Below the pieces are notes generated by a model. That model saw only the letters and a list, made by a program, of their open reading frames with translations, made no database searches and was not told where the DNA came from. A stretch of DNA of 64,000 nucleotides from Moringa oleifera (lineage: Eukaryota > Streptophyta > Magnoliopsida > Brassicales > Moringaceae), in contig JAJFZO010000230.1 of NCBI GenBank assembly GCA_021397835.1, forward strand, positions 4,830,001-4,894,000, read 5' to 3'. Shown here piece by piece: positions 37,896 through 52,000 of the stretch (positions are counted from its first letter, which is position 1; each line of letters starts with the position of its first letter). A program made the translations under genes and the position numbers.

Positions 37896-40547
37896 CTTTT
37901 TTTATTAAAAAAATCAATTTATATTTAAAAGTGTTAAATAAAAATTAAATATAGTTCAAGTTTTTTTTTAAATATTTACCGCTTATAAAATTCATAAGGT
38001 GAATTGTTTTAAAAATTAAGATAAAGTTAGATTTGAAGATTTAAACAGGAAACTCCTTCTAGGCTATGCTCTTAATTATTGAGGCAACAATTAGATGAGT
38101 ATAAAGAAGAACAAACGTCTGACTTTGCAATTAACTTAATGAAATCTTCCAATTAGTTTGCTCAAAGTCAAAGATGAGAGCAGGATTGAAACCTACGTGA
38201 AGCCCATCCAATTAGTTGCACTTGCTGCCCAAAAATGATATTGCAAGTGTGATTCAACAATTGGGCATCACATTCAGTGTTTGGTTTATATTAAACACTT
38301 GGGCCTGTTATGAAAACCATTTTATCCAATTAGAATTATCATCCTAAAGTCATATGATTTATAGACTCAAATGAAACTTTACAGAAAATATTATTGTCCC
38401 TTACACAAAGATAATAACGCTGACGACTAATGTTTTATGTTTTTCTTTTTTTCTATTTTTTATATCAACCATTATGATATTGTTTTGAACCATTTAGATA
38501 ATATGTATTCTTTAAAAAAAGATATGTTTAATGTAGTCAAAATACAGATTTGAGTCCAAATTATAGTTCAAAGAGATTAAAAGATAAGATATTTCAATTT
38601 ACCTAAGATATGCGTAAATGGCTTAAGCTCAATTCTTTCGGTGTGAAAAAGTTGGTCCAAAGCGTCAAAACATTAAAGAGATAATAAAAAATTAAAAATC
38701 AGTAAGAACAAACAGAAGCCACCAAAATAAAATGTTGATTTTGGATCTACTTTATAATAAAATAAAATTATCAAAATAAACATAGACCGTCTTATAAAAA
38801 GAGGTTCTGCATAAATTCTTGATATGCATTGTTCACGAATTTATTATTTTATGAAAATAATTAGCAATTTGATTGTCAGAATCAACTTTAATCTATCAAT
38901 CTTCTGTTGATTGCAGATTCTTTTTCTCTTATCATAAAGGACCCAACCTCTTACATGCTTTTTTATTTTTCGGCATATGGAACTTGAAGTTTTTAAAAAT
39001 ATCAATTTTTTAACACAAAATTTGTCATAAGTTCTATATACATATTTTAATTATATAAATTAAAGTTTAGTATATTATTTAATGTCATAATTTTTGAATA
39101 ATATTAAATTTAATAAAAACATTATATTTTTATGATTTCAAATTAAAATTTAAAAAGTATATATTTAATTGAGATTTACACGTTTTTATTGAGTTTTTAT
39201 TGTAAAATTTTTATTTCTAATTTTTATTAATATTAAATATTTTATACACGTTTTTACTAATAATTATTTTTTATAATTATTTTAATATTTTTTAAATAAT
39301 ATTAAAATAAATAAAATATTTTTTAAATAATAGTAAAATAAATAAAATATTTTTTCATATTAAATTTAATAATAAAAATACATAAAATATAAATTTTTAA
39401 AAAAATAAAAAATAATGTTTATTTACTTCAATCAAATGAAATTTATATGTATATTACGTATGTACAACAAAATTGTTAATATTAATAAAATAAAAAAATT
39501 ATATTAAAATTTTAATAAAATATAAATTTTAAATATATATAATTTTTTAAGTTTTAAAATAGTAAATAATATATATATATTTTTACCCATAAATTATATA
39601 TATGAATATGACTCAATCATCATTAATAAGCTAATTTTATGAATCCTATATCAAACAGAATCAACACAAATGTTTTTGGATGTATTAAACAATGAATATT
39701 TCCCATTAAAAACAAAACATATTATTGTGTTGCAACTTGCAAGACTTTTCCCACCAATAATTCAGTCCCTTTGTTAACTCTTCTTACTATTTTCCATGAG
39801 AAGGCTGTCGTGCCCATCTAGGGTTTTTACTGCTATAGGCAACAAAGAGAGCATAATCAATCAATCTTCTTCTCAAATCTTAAATCGCATTGCAAGGCAA
39901 AATCAAGTCATCCCTTTTCTTTCATACATTAAGAAACCTTCTAAAAGGGGGAAGGCAAGAACTACAAATTTAATGATGATTATAGTTTCAAACATCGAAG
40001 GACAACCCAACAAAACAAAGGTAGAAACCTAATCATTTTGATTTCGCCTTTTCTTTTCTTTTCTTTTCTCTCCCCTTTTCTTCCGAGTCAAACACGCTTG
40101 GTTGCACCCACATCACCCACTCCCCCAACAGGAACTTACAACTCTCCTACCTTAATCATAAGTCATGATCATGACACCCTTTTCTCTTTCGGTTACCACT
40201 AGTCTATGTACTAGGAGAGGACATTCATCTCCCACATATGAAAAACCCTAATATCATCATCTTGCCACCTTCTAAATTAACCCTAATTCTCAATTTCCTC
40301 ACTTTCCATGAAAATATTCCGCCCTTTAATTTGCAAGTCAATTAATTAATTTACTCTGCCATCTTTTACCAAATTGAAATGACACCACCCAACCTGCTAG
40401 CCACATGTTATATTACATATATTGATGGCTAAAAACCAGCTTAAAGGGACACAATATTTTCGACAAAACTTGCTTTAATATTGGATCCTCCGTGCACTTT
40501 ATTGGCCTGTCCCATTGTTGTTTTCTTACATTTCTTGCAATAATCGA
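37896..40547. other. Intergenic region downstream of PIN6
   Basis: Mostly AT-rich, very strongly so at 39000-39600. A 78-codon frame at 39796-40032 is unrecognised. A CTTTT-type microsatellite lies at about 40046-40085. 40100-40547 is likely PIN6 3' flank, read on the minus strand. Confidence 0.5.
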
Positions 40548-43500
40548 TCATAGACCCACGAGTATGTAGTAAAGGAGTGTTACGGGTAATGAAACCAGCA
40601 TCCCAAAGATAACCCTGCAAAAAACGACAACCAAATTAATCAATTAATCAAACCATAGTGGATAATGAGAACCATGACATGCCACGTTTTCAAGTTTTGC
40701 GTCTTAATTAAGTTATACGTACCCAGTGCTCAATATGTCCGGATGCAACCCATATTCCCTGGCGAAAACAAATGGTACAATCCCTTGCGGAAGAGCTGCC
40801 TGATATTCAATCACACCGACAATGTTATAGTATAATCAGATCCTGTATATATTAAACTTATAATGAAATTATAATATAAAATTCAAATGAACAAAAAATC
40901 TTCATACGACCTGTACGATGGCAGCATGCAGCTTCACCCGTGGCAGTCCGACAGCGACAGAAGCGGCCGACATTATTATAGGGCCACATATGAATCTGAT
41001 GAGCATCCCCATGGTTGCTCTCTTTGTGCCGCAAGCAATAATCCGAGGCTGGAGCGCCATGAACAACCCTGCAAGTATTAGCAAGACGTCCTCATCAACG
41101 GGGTCCTCTGAATTCATGAAAGCTAAGATTTTGTAAATTCAGAGAAGTACAAAGCCTTCATGTGCTTGCAACGTGGTCGCGTAAATGAAAACGTAACATA
41201 TCAAGGTATATGATAGCGAAAGCATAGAAAAAATATAAGTTACCTAAGCTGAACATTGCCATCCCTAGACCGGCATCTGAAATTATCTTGATCGAGTATT
41301 TCACCAAATTCGGCATGCCCACATTCCATCTGCCCAATATATACATAAAATCTTGTTATTCAAAATCAAAATTGAAACCAATCATGCAATGCCATAATGA
41401 TTGACACAGTAATTCTTCTACTGATACGAGCTTTGATATATAGAGATGAATAATTAATCTGATGTTAACAATTAATATCATGATTAATGAAAATGTAAGG
41501 GCTACATTAGTATATAATTATGCTTACTTAAACGAGATTAGAGACCAGAGAAGGCCCAACACGCTGGAGTAGGTGTTTGGATTGCGAGAAAGTTTCCGTC
41601 CGACAACGGTTAATATAAGCCTTAGCATGACAAGGGCATTAGGCATTTCTTGTCTGCCCACGGCGTCTTCTCCTAGACCTCCTCCCTCCGGTGCCGGAAC
41701 TTTCGAGGTATCTCGGAAGCTAATTTCCTTCATCTCTGGTAAAATCAAAAAATAGGATAATTAATCACCAATGAAATACAAAATTATGATTAATTTGCCT
41801 TTTAATTAATTACGGTTGAAAATAATAATAATGGTGTGAAAACTTTGGCCGACCGTGATTTAGTGATATTACTAGGAAAGAATTTACTTTATCAGATTCT
41901 CGTGCTAGTGGAAAAAAGTCAAATAGAGAATGATGTAAGGGTGGGCTTATGATTACACACGTGCTGCAAGCTAATGATGTTGCCTATCAATTAAGGATCT
42001 AGTGGAACACAAATCTTTGGTAGAAGATTAAGATTGCTTTGACCACCTTCATTTCTTTTCATTATTTCCCATCAACTTTTTCCCAATGGCCTTGCGGATC
42101 CCATCTGCTGCTTCATCATTAAAAACTATATAATATAATACATTATATATACACATGCTCCATCATATATATATATATTATATGATATAATTATATTATT
42201 TTTTATAATTAAATATATGGATGAGTAAAGTCATATCATACTTAGAATCTATTCCACATAGTTAAATATTTGCTAATCAAATATAATATAAATTTTTATA
42301 TATTTTAATTTATGAAAAATTTAAAATAATTAAATTAAATAACATCTTGTAAAATAGTAAATTAAATTACATAAATTTTTAAATTTAGTTTAAATTAATT
42401 GATTGAACTAAAATTAAGTCAAATAAATCTCATCTTCTTACTCATATTAACTTATTGCAATTGTCTTATGGATATAAATTACTAATTAAAAATAAATAAA
42501 ATGATTTTTTAAAAATATGAGATGATAAAGTTGAATTATTCATTTATTATTAATATTTTTTATTTTAAAAAAAAAACGAGTGGGTGAAGACAAAGGTAAG
42601 GTAAAAAGGGGTTGGAGTAGTAAAGATGTTTGTCCCACTATGGGTTAGGCAGCCTTGGAAGCAAAAGCAATGCTGCCACGAACTGAGAAAGCAAAAAAAT
42701 TTGGAGGACAAAAGACAGAACAGCCAAACAAACTAAGGGGATGTTTGGTCCCCCTTCCTCATCTATCCCTTTCAAGCTTTAAAACACTCCACCCTCTCCT
42801 CCCACACCTTCTTCAAATCTCTTTCCTTTTTTTCATTTGTTAGTTATTTCTTCTTCTTTTTTTCCTTTTGGTGAATAAATATAAAAATTTCTTCATCAGA
42901 AAAGAAAAAAAAAGAAAATTAATATTTCCGTACGTGCGAGATTACGACACTACATATGGACTCGGGAGACAGCATCACCGGCAAGAAGGATGTATGCATC
43001 TCTCTCTTTCTTATTTTTACACTTAGGTTTATTTACTAAACTTATTAATCATAATATCAGATTGTTTTAAGAGAATAAACTAATTTTTGAATTAAAAGTA
43101 TAATTATCACTGTTAAGAAAAATTAAAAATTTTTAAAAAGGAAATGGATTTTTACTTGGTAGGAATGGTTTAAGAAAGGTAACTTTTAAGAGGAAAGAAA
43201 ACAGGGAAGTACTGGAGGACAAACCTGCAACATCCTTGCCACCTTGTCTCTCTCCCCCACCCTGAAACTTGCCAGGGGACTCCCACACCATTCTTACAGC
43301 TGAAACCACCGGGGAAGGCTGCCGGAAAACTTTTCCGCCCACCGGGGATCTCAGCCATACTGGTGTCCCACTTCCTGCAGCAGCAGCGGCGGCGGCGGCG
43401 GCAGCTGCCACGTCGAGCTCGTTAAAGTTGGAAGCCCGTGGGGTCGGCTGCAGGGAGTATGCGTCAGAAGATGCGTACCCAGACATCCTAGGGCTCGCCC

Positions 43501-44780
43501 CGGCACGGTACGCGAACCCTCCCAGGTCCCCGTTGCAGAACACGATCTCGCCGTTGTACTGTTGGCTGTTACTGTGGTTGTGATTGTGATGGTGGTGATG
43601 ATGGTGGTGGGGGGTGTTGACGGAGAATATTTCGGCGTTGGAGAGGTTGGACGCTCTGGGGGTGAGGCATATGGAGGAAGATAGTGCTGAGTCGGGGGCG
43701 GACGACGTGGACCGTCTGATCCGCACACGGATACGGCCATTGACGTCCGTCTCAGACTCCGTGCGGAGCGGGTCCCTGCCGTCGAGAGAGATGACATCGT
43801 TGTCGAGCTCGAACTTGGCGATGGAGGCTGCGGTGGAGCCCGGGAACTGGGTCTGGATCAGTAGGGTTGCTGCCCTGTACTCGAACAAGAATAGCAATAG
43901 TGTGTACCTGCAACAATCGATGTTCCCATGAAAGAAAGAAAAAAAAAACAAAAGAATCACTTTTTTCCTGTTTCTTCTTCGCTTTATGTAACTTTTTTGT
44001 GGAAATTGAACTAAATTCAAGTTTAGTCTATATAGGTGTGCTTTCCATGCAGGTAAAGCAGATTCTGCTTTTGTAAGGAGGTCCTGTTTTCAAACTTTTC
44101 AGCTATATTTCTGCTGAACGTCTATCTGGGTAAAAAAATAATAAAAGTCCTGTCTGCATCTTTCATCTTTCGTCTTTCTCGTAAGAGAGAGAGAGCGAGA
44201 GAGAAACATCCAGTAAGCTCTCCCTCGACATCCAACGGGGATCAACCAGCATTTTCTTGATCTGTTTTTAGCCTCGTTTTTTTTCTACGATAAGAGAGAA
44301 AAGCAAACTCGATCTAAAATCATGAAGAAAAAGAAGAGAACGTTTGTAATACCATATGATGCACTGAAGAACGACAAGTTGGACCATGAGGCTCTGAGTG
44401 AAATCCCCGTACATGGCCTTAAGCAAAGGAATACCCATAACCAGTGTGTTCGGCAAAGTAGCGACGGAGAAGAGAGTGATAAGCCAGTCGAGTCCTCCGC
44501 GTAAGAAGATTGCCCAGACCGAGAGAGAAACAAGCACAAAGACCTTGGAGAGAGTATCGGCTAATATGAACTTGGTGTCCATTTCGTAAGGGTTGTTTTG
44601 GGCTATGAAGTGAAAGGACAAGACGGGGACAGCGAAAACGGCGACGAAGCGATTGATACCGGAGCACTGCTCCGGCGTGAATATCCTCCACCATTTCACT
44701 GACCCGTATGCCACAAGCATTGCAAAATATAAAGGAACCATGGCACACATAACCTTGTAGAAATCATTTCCTGTTATCAT
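40548..44780 (-). CDS. PIN6: Auxin efflux carrier PIN6
   Basis: Seven exons on the minus strand: 44353-44780, 43225-43907, 41528-41735, 41244-41329, 40911-41068, 40723-40799, 40548-40614; GT-AG, phases close to 568 aa (Arabidopsis PIN6 is about 570). The N-terminal membrane bundle has [40 protein letters not shown] and [18 protein letters not shown] central hydrophilic loop has [17 protein letters not shown] sites (here [38 protein letters not shown]). The C-terminal bundle has [49 protein letters not shown] and a terminal LLYYILVGL. Known: PIN6 transports auxin and has been placed at both ER and plasma membrane, its loop being shorter than that of PIN1-type long PINs. Odd points: a run of 8 His and a run of about 11 Ala in the loop. 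Intron 2 is 1489 bp. Identification rests on the loop as well as the conserved ends. Confidence 0.96.
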
Positions 44781-44861
44781 CTTCTCTCCCTCACTGCCTC
44801 TCTCTAGATCTTCGCGTGAGTGTATGCGTGACTTTATGGGTGCTGAAAATGGTGGGTTGTG

Positions 44862-44869
44862 TTTATATA
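44862..44869 (-). promoter_or_regulatory. TATA box of PIN6
   Basis: Reads TATATAAA on the minus strand, about 82 bases upstream of the PIN6 ATG. A GA-rich microsatellite (about 44185-44203) lies inside intron 1, not in the promoter. Confidence 0.65.
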
Positions 44870-47800
44870 GGAAATGTGTGGACTGAAATGCCCTTGTGAC
44901 AGTTTCTAATTTACTTTTGGAGAGATTAATGCTTACTATTTCAAGCGAGAATTACGGTTGGTAAGATTAATGATTGTTTTGTCCAAAGTAGGGAAATTTC
45001 GGGATCTCTATGGTATTTTTGCTCCGTTACAGTTCAAATAAAAAAATAATTTAATATAAAGTTTTATTTGCATTAATTAGGACTTAAGTATGATAATTGT
45101 TATCCCCATTCTAATTTTTTTAATATAAAAAATAAAGATATAATCACCACGGCGTCATTCTCATTTCAATCGGCCGAATAATGATGAATATTAGGCTAGT
45201 ATATTGAGTAAGCATCATCGAAAAAATCTACTACATGCGTGTAAGATTACACACGCGGGATCATTAGGTGGTCAGTTAGAATTCATGGGTCCGTTTTTTC
45301 TTTCAATTAAATTTCTTTTAATCCTATTTTTTTTGATAATATTGAGTACTTTTTTACTATGGTAGTCATTCATTTTAATTTTGTTGGAGTTCCATTAGAT
45401 GTTATTTATTTTTATGATAAGCATTTTTAATTATTTTTTAATAAAAAATACTAACTTAAGTGTTGAATTAAATGTTTTCTTCTTGTTTTATAGATTTTCT
45501 GCACATCAGACCTTTCAATTGTATGCCCATTCCTTTGGGTCGGTATTTTAAATCTAAGGTTATTAAATCAATAAATATTAACCACCTTAATTCACATAAA
45601 TTTATTAGAAGTCAAAATCAATCTAAATTTAATTTAAATTCAAACCCATAATGAATTAAAAATCATTGGTTCAGTTTTCAAACTGAATTCATAAAATTTT
45701 GGAAGTATCAATTTGATTTGGAATGAGATTGTTTCATTTTAATATTAAGAAATTCATGTAATTATCTTAATTTAATTTAAGAAATAAATAATAAAAATTG
45801 GGTGGTAAATAGATGCAGTGGAAAAGTGTTAATCAATAATATTAGCAATAATGAAAAATTAAGCATGGAAATGCGTATAGTCTTTGATGGGCAGTATGAT
45901 AAAACATTGTGCTTAGTGCCACACTCATTAGGTTATTAGCAAAAAAGGTTAAAAGGAGGAGGAGAGGTCAGCGTGTGAAAGTGCGATCATGATATCAGCT
46001 CAGTTTTCCATGATCTTCAATCTCATTTATTCAACCAAGTGGTGATGGTGGTGATGGATCAATCTGGATCCCACGAATTGGGAGGGCCATGATATTGATG
46101 GTGGACCATCACGCATGATGTACATACAACCCATTTCCCAAATATGATTAATTTAATTTAATTAAAAAAACATAACAGATGAATAATTAAATTTGATATA
46201 AAAAAATAAAAACGGCAAGGCTTTGGGCCATTAAAAAGGCTGATTCGATAATGGGGTTTAGAAAAAGGGCCAGAAAATGATGGGAGAGATTGGGCCTTTT
46301 CTGTAAAAGTATACGATAAAAGCTAAGTTGGATCCTTCAAACTGTTGCAACTCTATCCTCACCTTTTCAACTTCTCATAAAGTTTTCCCACTTTTTCTTT
46401 CTTTCTTTCTGCCATGTGGTTAATAAAGTTCTTGAACTTCTCAAATGGGTTATTATCAATCATAAAATATTTTTATTGATTTTATTTTAACTTGAGTTTC
46501 TTTAATTTGAAATTAAAAATATTTTTTAATTTAAAAAAACCATATATGAAATAAAAAAAACATATAAATATAATCTTAATTATTAATTTTATTAAACTAA
46601 CACTCATCATCATCTCTTCGTAGTAGTTTAGATAAGTGAAGAATTTTGATCTTATTTTTAAATGGGTTATTATTGTGAATTAAGATTCTTTTGTTAATTT
46701 GAATTATGCTAAACTTTTACACCACGAAGATAAGTGATAAAAATTTATAAATAAATATTATAATTTTTTAATTACTTTCTATATTAAGATAATAAATTAT
46801 AAAAATATTATTTTATTTTTATTAAAACATTTAATATAAATTTAATCAATAAAAAATGGTAATCTTATTATATTATATAATAGATTTTTTTAAAAAAAAA
46901 TCAAAGAAAGTTGATTTACAAATTGACTTTGGTAAAGAAAGGTTAAAAAGGCAAAAGAGGGCCCAAAGTTGGTAGATTCACTTTTTTAGAAAACATAATC
47001 TAGCATGCAACATATGGAGCCTCCTCTTGGTACGAGCCGATATCATGCTTTTCTTCTTCAATATTCCAAGGGGGTACATTCATATATTTTTTAATTATTT
47101 TATATTTTTAATAAAAAACATATGAAAATAAATATTAATAATGCTAAACTTTATTCGATAATGATTTTATTGTATTGGATTCAATTCAAATGAAATTATC
47201 TTGGGCTTTTATTACTTCTTTTTATGGTTTTAAAATGAATAGATAAATTTATTGAAAATCAAATTTCATATTCTGATTTGTTAATTAATTTTAAAATAAT
47301 GTGGGATAAAAAAAAATTGAATTATTACTTTTTCCCATTGAATCATCTCCCCATCTAGGTGGAGGAAAAAATTAGGATAATTATTTTTTAAAAGAAAAAA
47401 GAAGTCAACTTGGCATCTCTTTGCATGAAAACATGAAGAGAGTACATAGGGATTTTCATAATTTGACAAGAAAAAGTAATGTTTTCACAAGTATCAATCA
47501 CAAAGGTCATTGCATATTGGTTAGGCTGACTGATGCTTTGAAATCTTACTTTTGATTATAATTTTACAGATAGTTAATAGCAAGGGGTAATTTGGGTAAG
47601 AGAAGTGTCAAATCAAGGGTTTATGCTAACTTTCATGAGTTTGATCACTTTGCTAGGATGGGTATTCTTCTAAATTATAGTATGAAATTTAATTAGGCAT
47701 ATTTGCTTATGTCTTTTGGTATGATAATGAGATGGATCATGCGGGACTAATTGATGACTTCTAAGTCAAGATTCTAAATTATATAAAGAGAATATCATCA

Positions 47801-49072
47801 ATTAACTTATAAAATTTTAATTTTTGTTACAAGTTTTAAAATTATGATATCTATAATGAGAGAAAGATGAAGACACACTACAAGCGAATAAAATATGATA
47901 TAATTAATTTGTTTGTATTTGCGCCTAAAGTTTTTTTAACTATGATAAACTATAATGGGACATTTAGATCCTGCTTTCTACACAATTTCGAATTATAACA
48001 TTTCACAATAAAAAATAATGATTTTAAAAAATCAAAATTTGTCCACTGTATTTTTCATTAAAAAAGACCATTACATGATTTTGGTTCTTATATTTCAGAT
48101 TACAAAAAAAAATATATTTTTGTTAATTAATAGGTAAAATTAGTTGATATGTATTTATTTAAAATTATGAAAATACCTACCAGTGAGTAGATGAAAGGAA
48201 TACAACTGATGTCACGATCAACATAGGAATGGTGGTTGATACAAGCATCACCCAATTTTGGGAAGCATCATTGATGTTATGATTAATGTCACCACCCACC
48301 CTTTGCAATTAAAATCACAAATTGCAAAGCAAAAGAGAGTGTTGGCAGTTGGCCACTCAAAAGTGGAGCTGTCTCTAAACTTAAAGGCATTTTTGCTTTT
48401 TGGTTGTCCCCTTTGTTCTTTTGAGATCTGATTTTGATATGACTTGTGGGTCCTTCCTTGGACCCCACAGCCCACCTGATTCGTTGGCAACGCGTGCCCC
48501 TACCCTGCACCAGCCCATTTATCCAGCCTACTGTCAATTCTGCCAAGGTGCCCCCACCTTCTGCTACTAACATTTTTATTTTGGTTTTCTGATGTTTTTA
48601 TTTTTCACAATTCCATTTGACTCGAAGAAAGAAAAAGTGACCATCTGAATCTTATTTGACCTTTTTTTTCCAGTCATAAAGTTGAGAAAAATAAAAGAAC
48701 CATTATGTTCTGATATGATCATATGACATGCAAGTCCATTCAGTTGAATACAACAAAGCGATGGGGGTAAAACCATGAGGTAATGCAATTCATGCTTCAT
48801 AGAGTACAAGGCATACAGATAGACAACTCAGCAACAAAGGAAAATTGAAATTACTCGTTCAGACAAAAGGGTTCCTTCTCTTTTTCTTCCATTCTTAAAT
48901 GATCAGTTTTGAGGTGAAAGAGACATCAAATGATTTGTGCAGCAATTTTTACACCAAAGAAGGTAATAAATCTTGCAGAAATAGAAGTGAGGATGCGTCC
49001 CAAAAAAACAACTCCCAAAATTGCTTAAAAATTATGGACCACTAATATACACATTCTATCCATACCATGCTT
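44870..49072. other. Intergenic: PIN6 upstream region and SPT5 3' flank
   Basis: About 4.2 kb, AT-rich, without a recognisable gene. Frames at 48248-48573 (minus) are unremarkable. 48820-49072 is probably SPT5 3' UTR. Confidence 0.55.
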
Positions 49073-52000
49073 TCATGGTTGGACTAATTTTGCCAATATG
49101 CCCATGTCTAATATCTTAACATCAAGACTATCATCTATCCTTACTATTCCGTCAGTGCCATCCACACCAATCAACTTGCCCGTTGCACCACGCTGCACGC
49201 CACCGATAATCTTGATCCTGTCCGATTTCCTGGGAGCTACGATATCTAGTTCACTAGGAAGGCCTGTTATCAATTCACCTTCACCACTCGCCCCAAGGGC
49301 CACCTTACATGAACCGTCCTGGACAATATAATATCAATAGTCAATCATCACATAAGTTACTATTAACTGATTCGGTCAAACACCAATTCTATATGTAGGC
49401 ATGCTGATCTTTGAAGTCCAAAGAAGAAAAATTGAAGAGCTAGAAAAAGAAACAACTACAGAACACTGTTTCCTGTTCAAGTCATACAATTATTTCAACA
49501 TTTCTTAATCGAACTACTTGTTCAACATTGGAACTTGAAAGTGAATTAACTGGGAAAAAAAAAACTAACTGAATTTCCAAATACTCTCAATTCACAGAAG
49601 CAAATATGATTGATTGAAATTTAGCAGAAAATTGAAAAAGTAGAAAGAGAAACTGAAGAACAATACCAGAAGCACTTCTCGGATGACACCAATTGTACTA
49701 TCCTCTCCAGACTTGTGCACATCTACCACAATGTCTGGCATGAACCATGGTCCTTCATTGTCTCCACCTACATGATAATGGAAGTTAAACTACAGAAATT
49801 CCCTAAATGAAAACCAAAACTCAAAAAAGTTTTAATATACCTATGGCATTATGTGCTAGGTGTAAACAAGGGAAGATGAATGTATCACACGAAAAAGTAG
49901 ACAGCATAACTAATCCAGCAAAAAACTATAAATATGATGAAGCAACATCAGGAACTTGTGGCTTATACCTATAACAGGAGACATAACATCGAGACCACCA
50001 GTCCCAGGGGTCATTGGCTGCCCTCCAGGAGTACCAGGAAGATAGGATGCTGAGTTTGGTGTCATAGGCTGACCCCCAGGAGTTGATGGTAAGTAAGGGC
50101 TTGGAGCATTGGCTGCAAGAAGTACATAATGAGTTCCATCCAGCAGAACAACAACATATCAATAATGTCATGAGTCATTAAAACGGGAATGTACCATAGG
50201 CAGAGCTGTTATCCCTTGGTGTTCCAGCTTCACTATAATTGCCACCAGGAGTACTAGCCCAGCCTGAGCCAGGAGTTGGTGCTTCGTATGTCCGTGAAGG
50301 AGGACTCCCAGGCTGGAAAAAAGGGACAAAAAGAAAAACAAAAAAGGAACCAGAATATTTAATTTACAGAATACATAGTGTTAATCGTTGCACTATGCCT
50401 AAATCATGGGAGGCTCCTTACCTGATACTGCGGACTTGTTCCCCAAGAGGCTGGATTTCCATCTTCCCAATTATCCCTATTGCACAATAATACAAAATTT
50501 CAAGGATCAATTGCTTGTAGCACACATTTTTTAAAATAAAAAACAAATATTATACTCTTATATATACCAACTATAAATGGTTCTGATAGGGGCAAAAAAA
50601 ACTATAAATGGCACCAGGGGGATGCCTACTCTAAAAAAACCTCGTCATTTACAAAATAATTCCCTGAAGCCCAAAGTTTTAGAACATTAATCCATCTCCC
50701 TCCACCTACCGCTAAAGGGGCCTCCACCCCCTCCAAGACTTTCCTACATCTCTCACCCTCACCAACCAAAATATGATTAGAGGAACCATGGTCTTCTTAT
50801 AGCTTTTTAATTCTAAAGACCACCCCATGCTTTCAATTCAACAGTCACTAATTCAAAAGCCACCCAACTTAACCTCAAAACATTTAGACCACTCCCACAA
50901 ATCAGACGGAACCAACTGCAACACATAAGGATGGATAACTGATTCCTAAGTCTCCTTACAAGGGAAGAGTCAGCTAACTAGCACCTTTTCTCTCTTCTAT
51001 AGGTTGTCTAGAGTTAGCAGCTTAACGAAGCTGCCTCACATGCAAAAACAGCCACTTTGGGTGGGACTCAACTTCTATATCAACTCCCACGGTAGCCATT
51101 GTGCATCCATCTACTGCTTGGACTCTTCCAATACCATGAAAAGAGATTCAACAGAGAATTGCTTCGTTTTGTCCCCCTTCCAATAGGCTAAGCCTTCTTT
51201 ATCTACTCTTGTGTGGCATAAAACTGATCAAACATCCCACTTCCCAGTCATGTGCCTGTTTCTTGAAATCCACTGACCGAGACACACCTCTAGCTCGTGG
51301 TCCCCACCCATGCTTCCTTGTTCATAGGTATGAGATATAAATAAAGATGAAAAATCTTCTTTAAGGGACAAATCCCCATGCCACAAATCCTTTAAGGATT
51401 CAATAGAAACCCTTCCCACTTCAAATCCCACCCTTTATCCCCTTCCCATTCCTTCCTAATAGCTTTCCAAACTCCTCGACCATTTGATTTCTCCCTAGTA
51501 ACGTGACCCAACCCCCTTTCACTACCCATATCTAGCCTCCACTACCTTCCTTGAAAGGCTATTCCTCTCCTCATAAACCTCCGTAACCATTTCCTTGCAA
51601 TAGCCTTCTTAAGGGAAAGGAGGGATTTAATCCCAAGACCTACTTTATCCACCATTTGTAAGATCAACCCCCAACCAGACCCAAACCATTTCCTCCCCTC
51701 AAGCCACAAAGTCACCTCCCTGATATAAGGAACAACGACATAAAATAAACCGATAAACTGGATAGCATATGTGTGTGCGCGTGTGTGTGTCTATGTATAT
51801 ATAACCAGAAACAAAGAGAATATATTATAGACTAAGCACCAAGGGGGTGAATCCCTTTACATTTGTTGTTAGCCTAGGAAGTTAGTAATACTATGATATC
51901 AACTAGCTCTTCCTCATTTACAAAATAATTTCCAGTATTCCAGAAATTCAAAATGCTAATCCAAGACTCCCTAATTACATCTATTGGTGTTTCAATATCA

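Noticed and set aside
39796..40032. 78-codon plus-strand frame near the PIN6 3' end
   Set aside because: No recognisable motif or supporting context; could be a small gene but I cannot support it.
43269..43931. Plus-strand frames of about 105 codons opposite PIN6 exon 2
   Set aside because: Antisense shadows of the GC-rich PIN6 loop.
48248..48573. Two overlapping minus-strand frames of 80 and 94 codons
   Set aside because: No domain, no splice context, mutually overlapping; likely chance in a locally GC-richer stretch.
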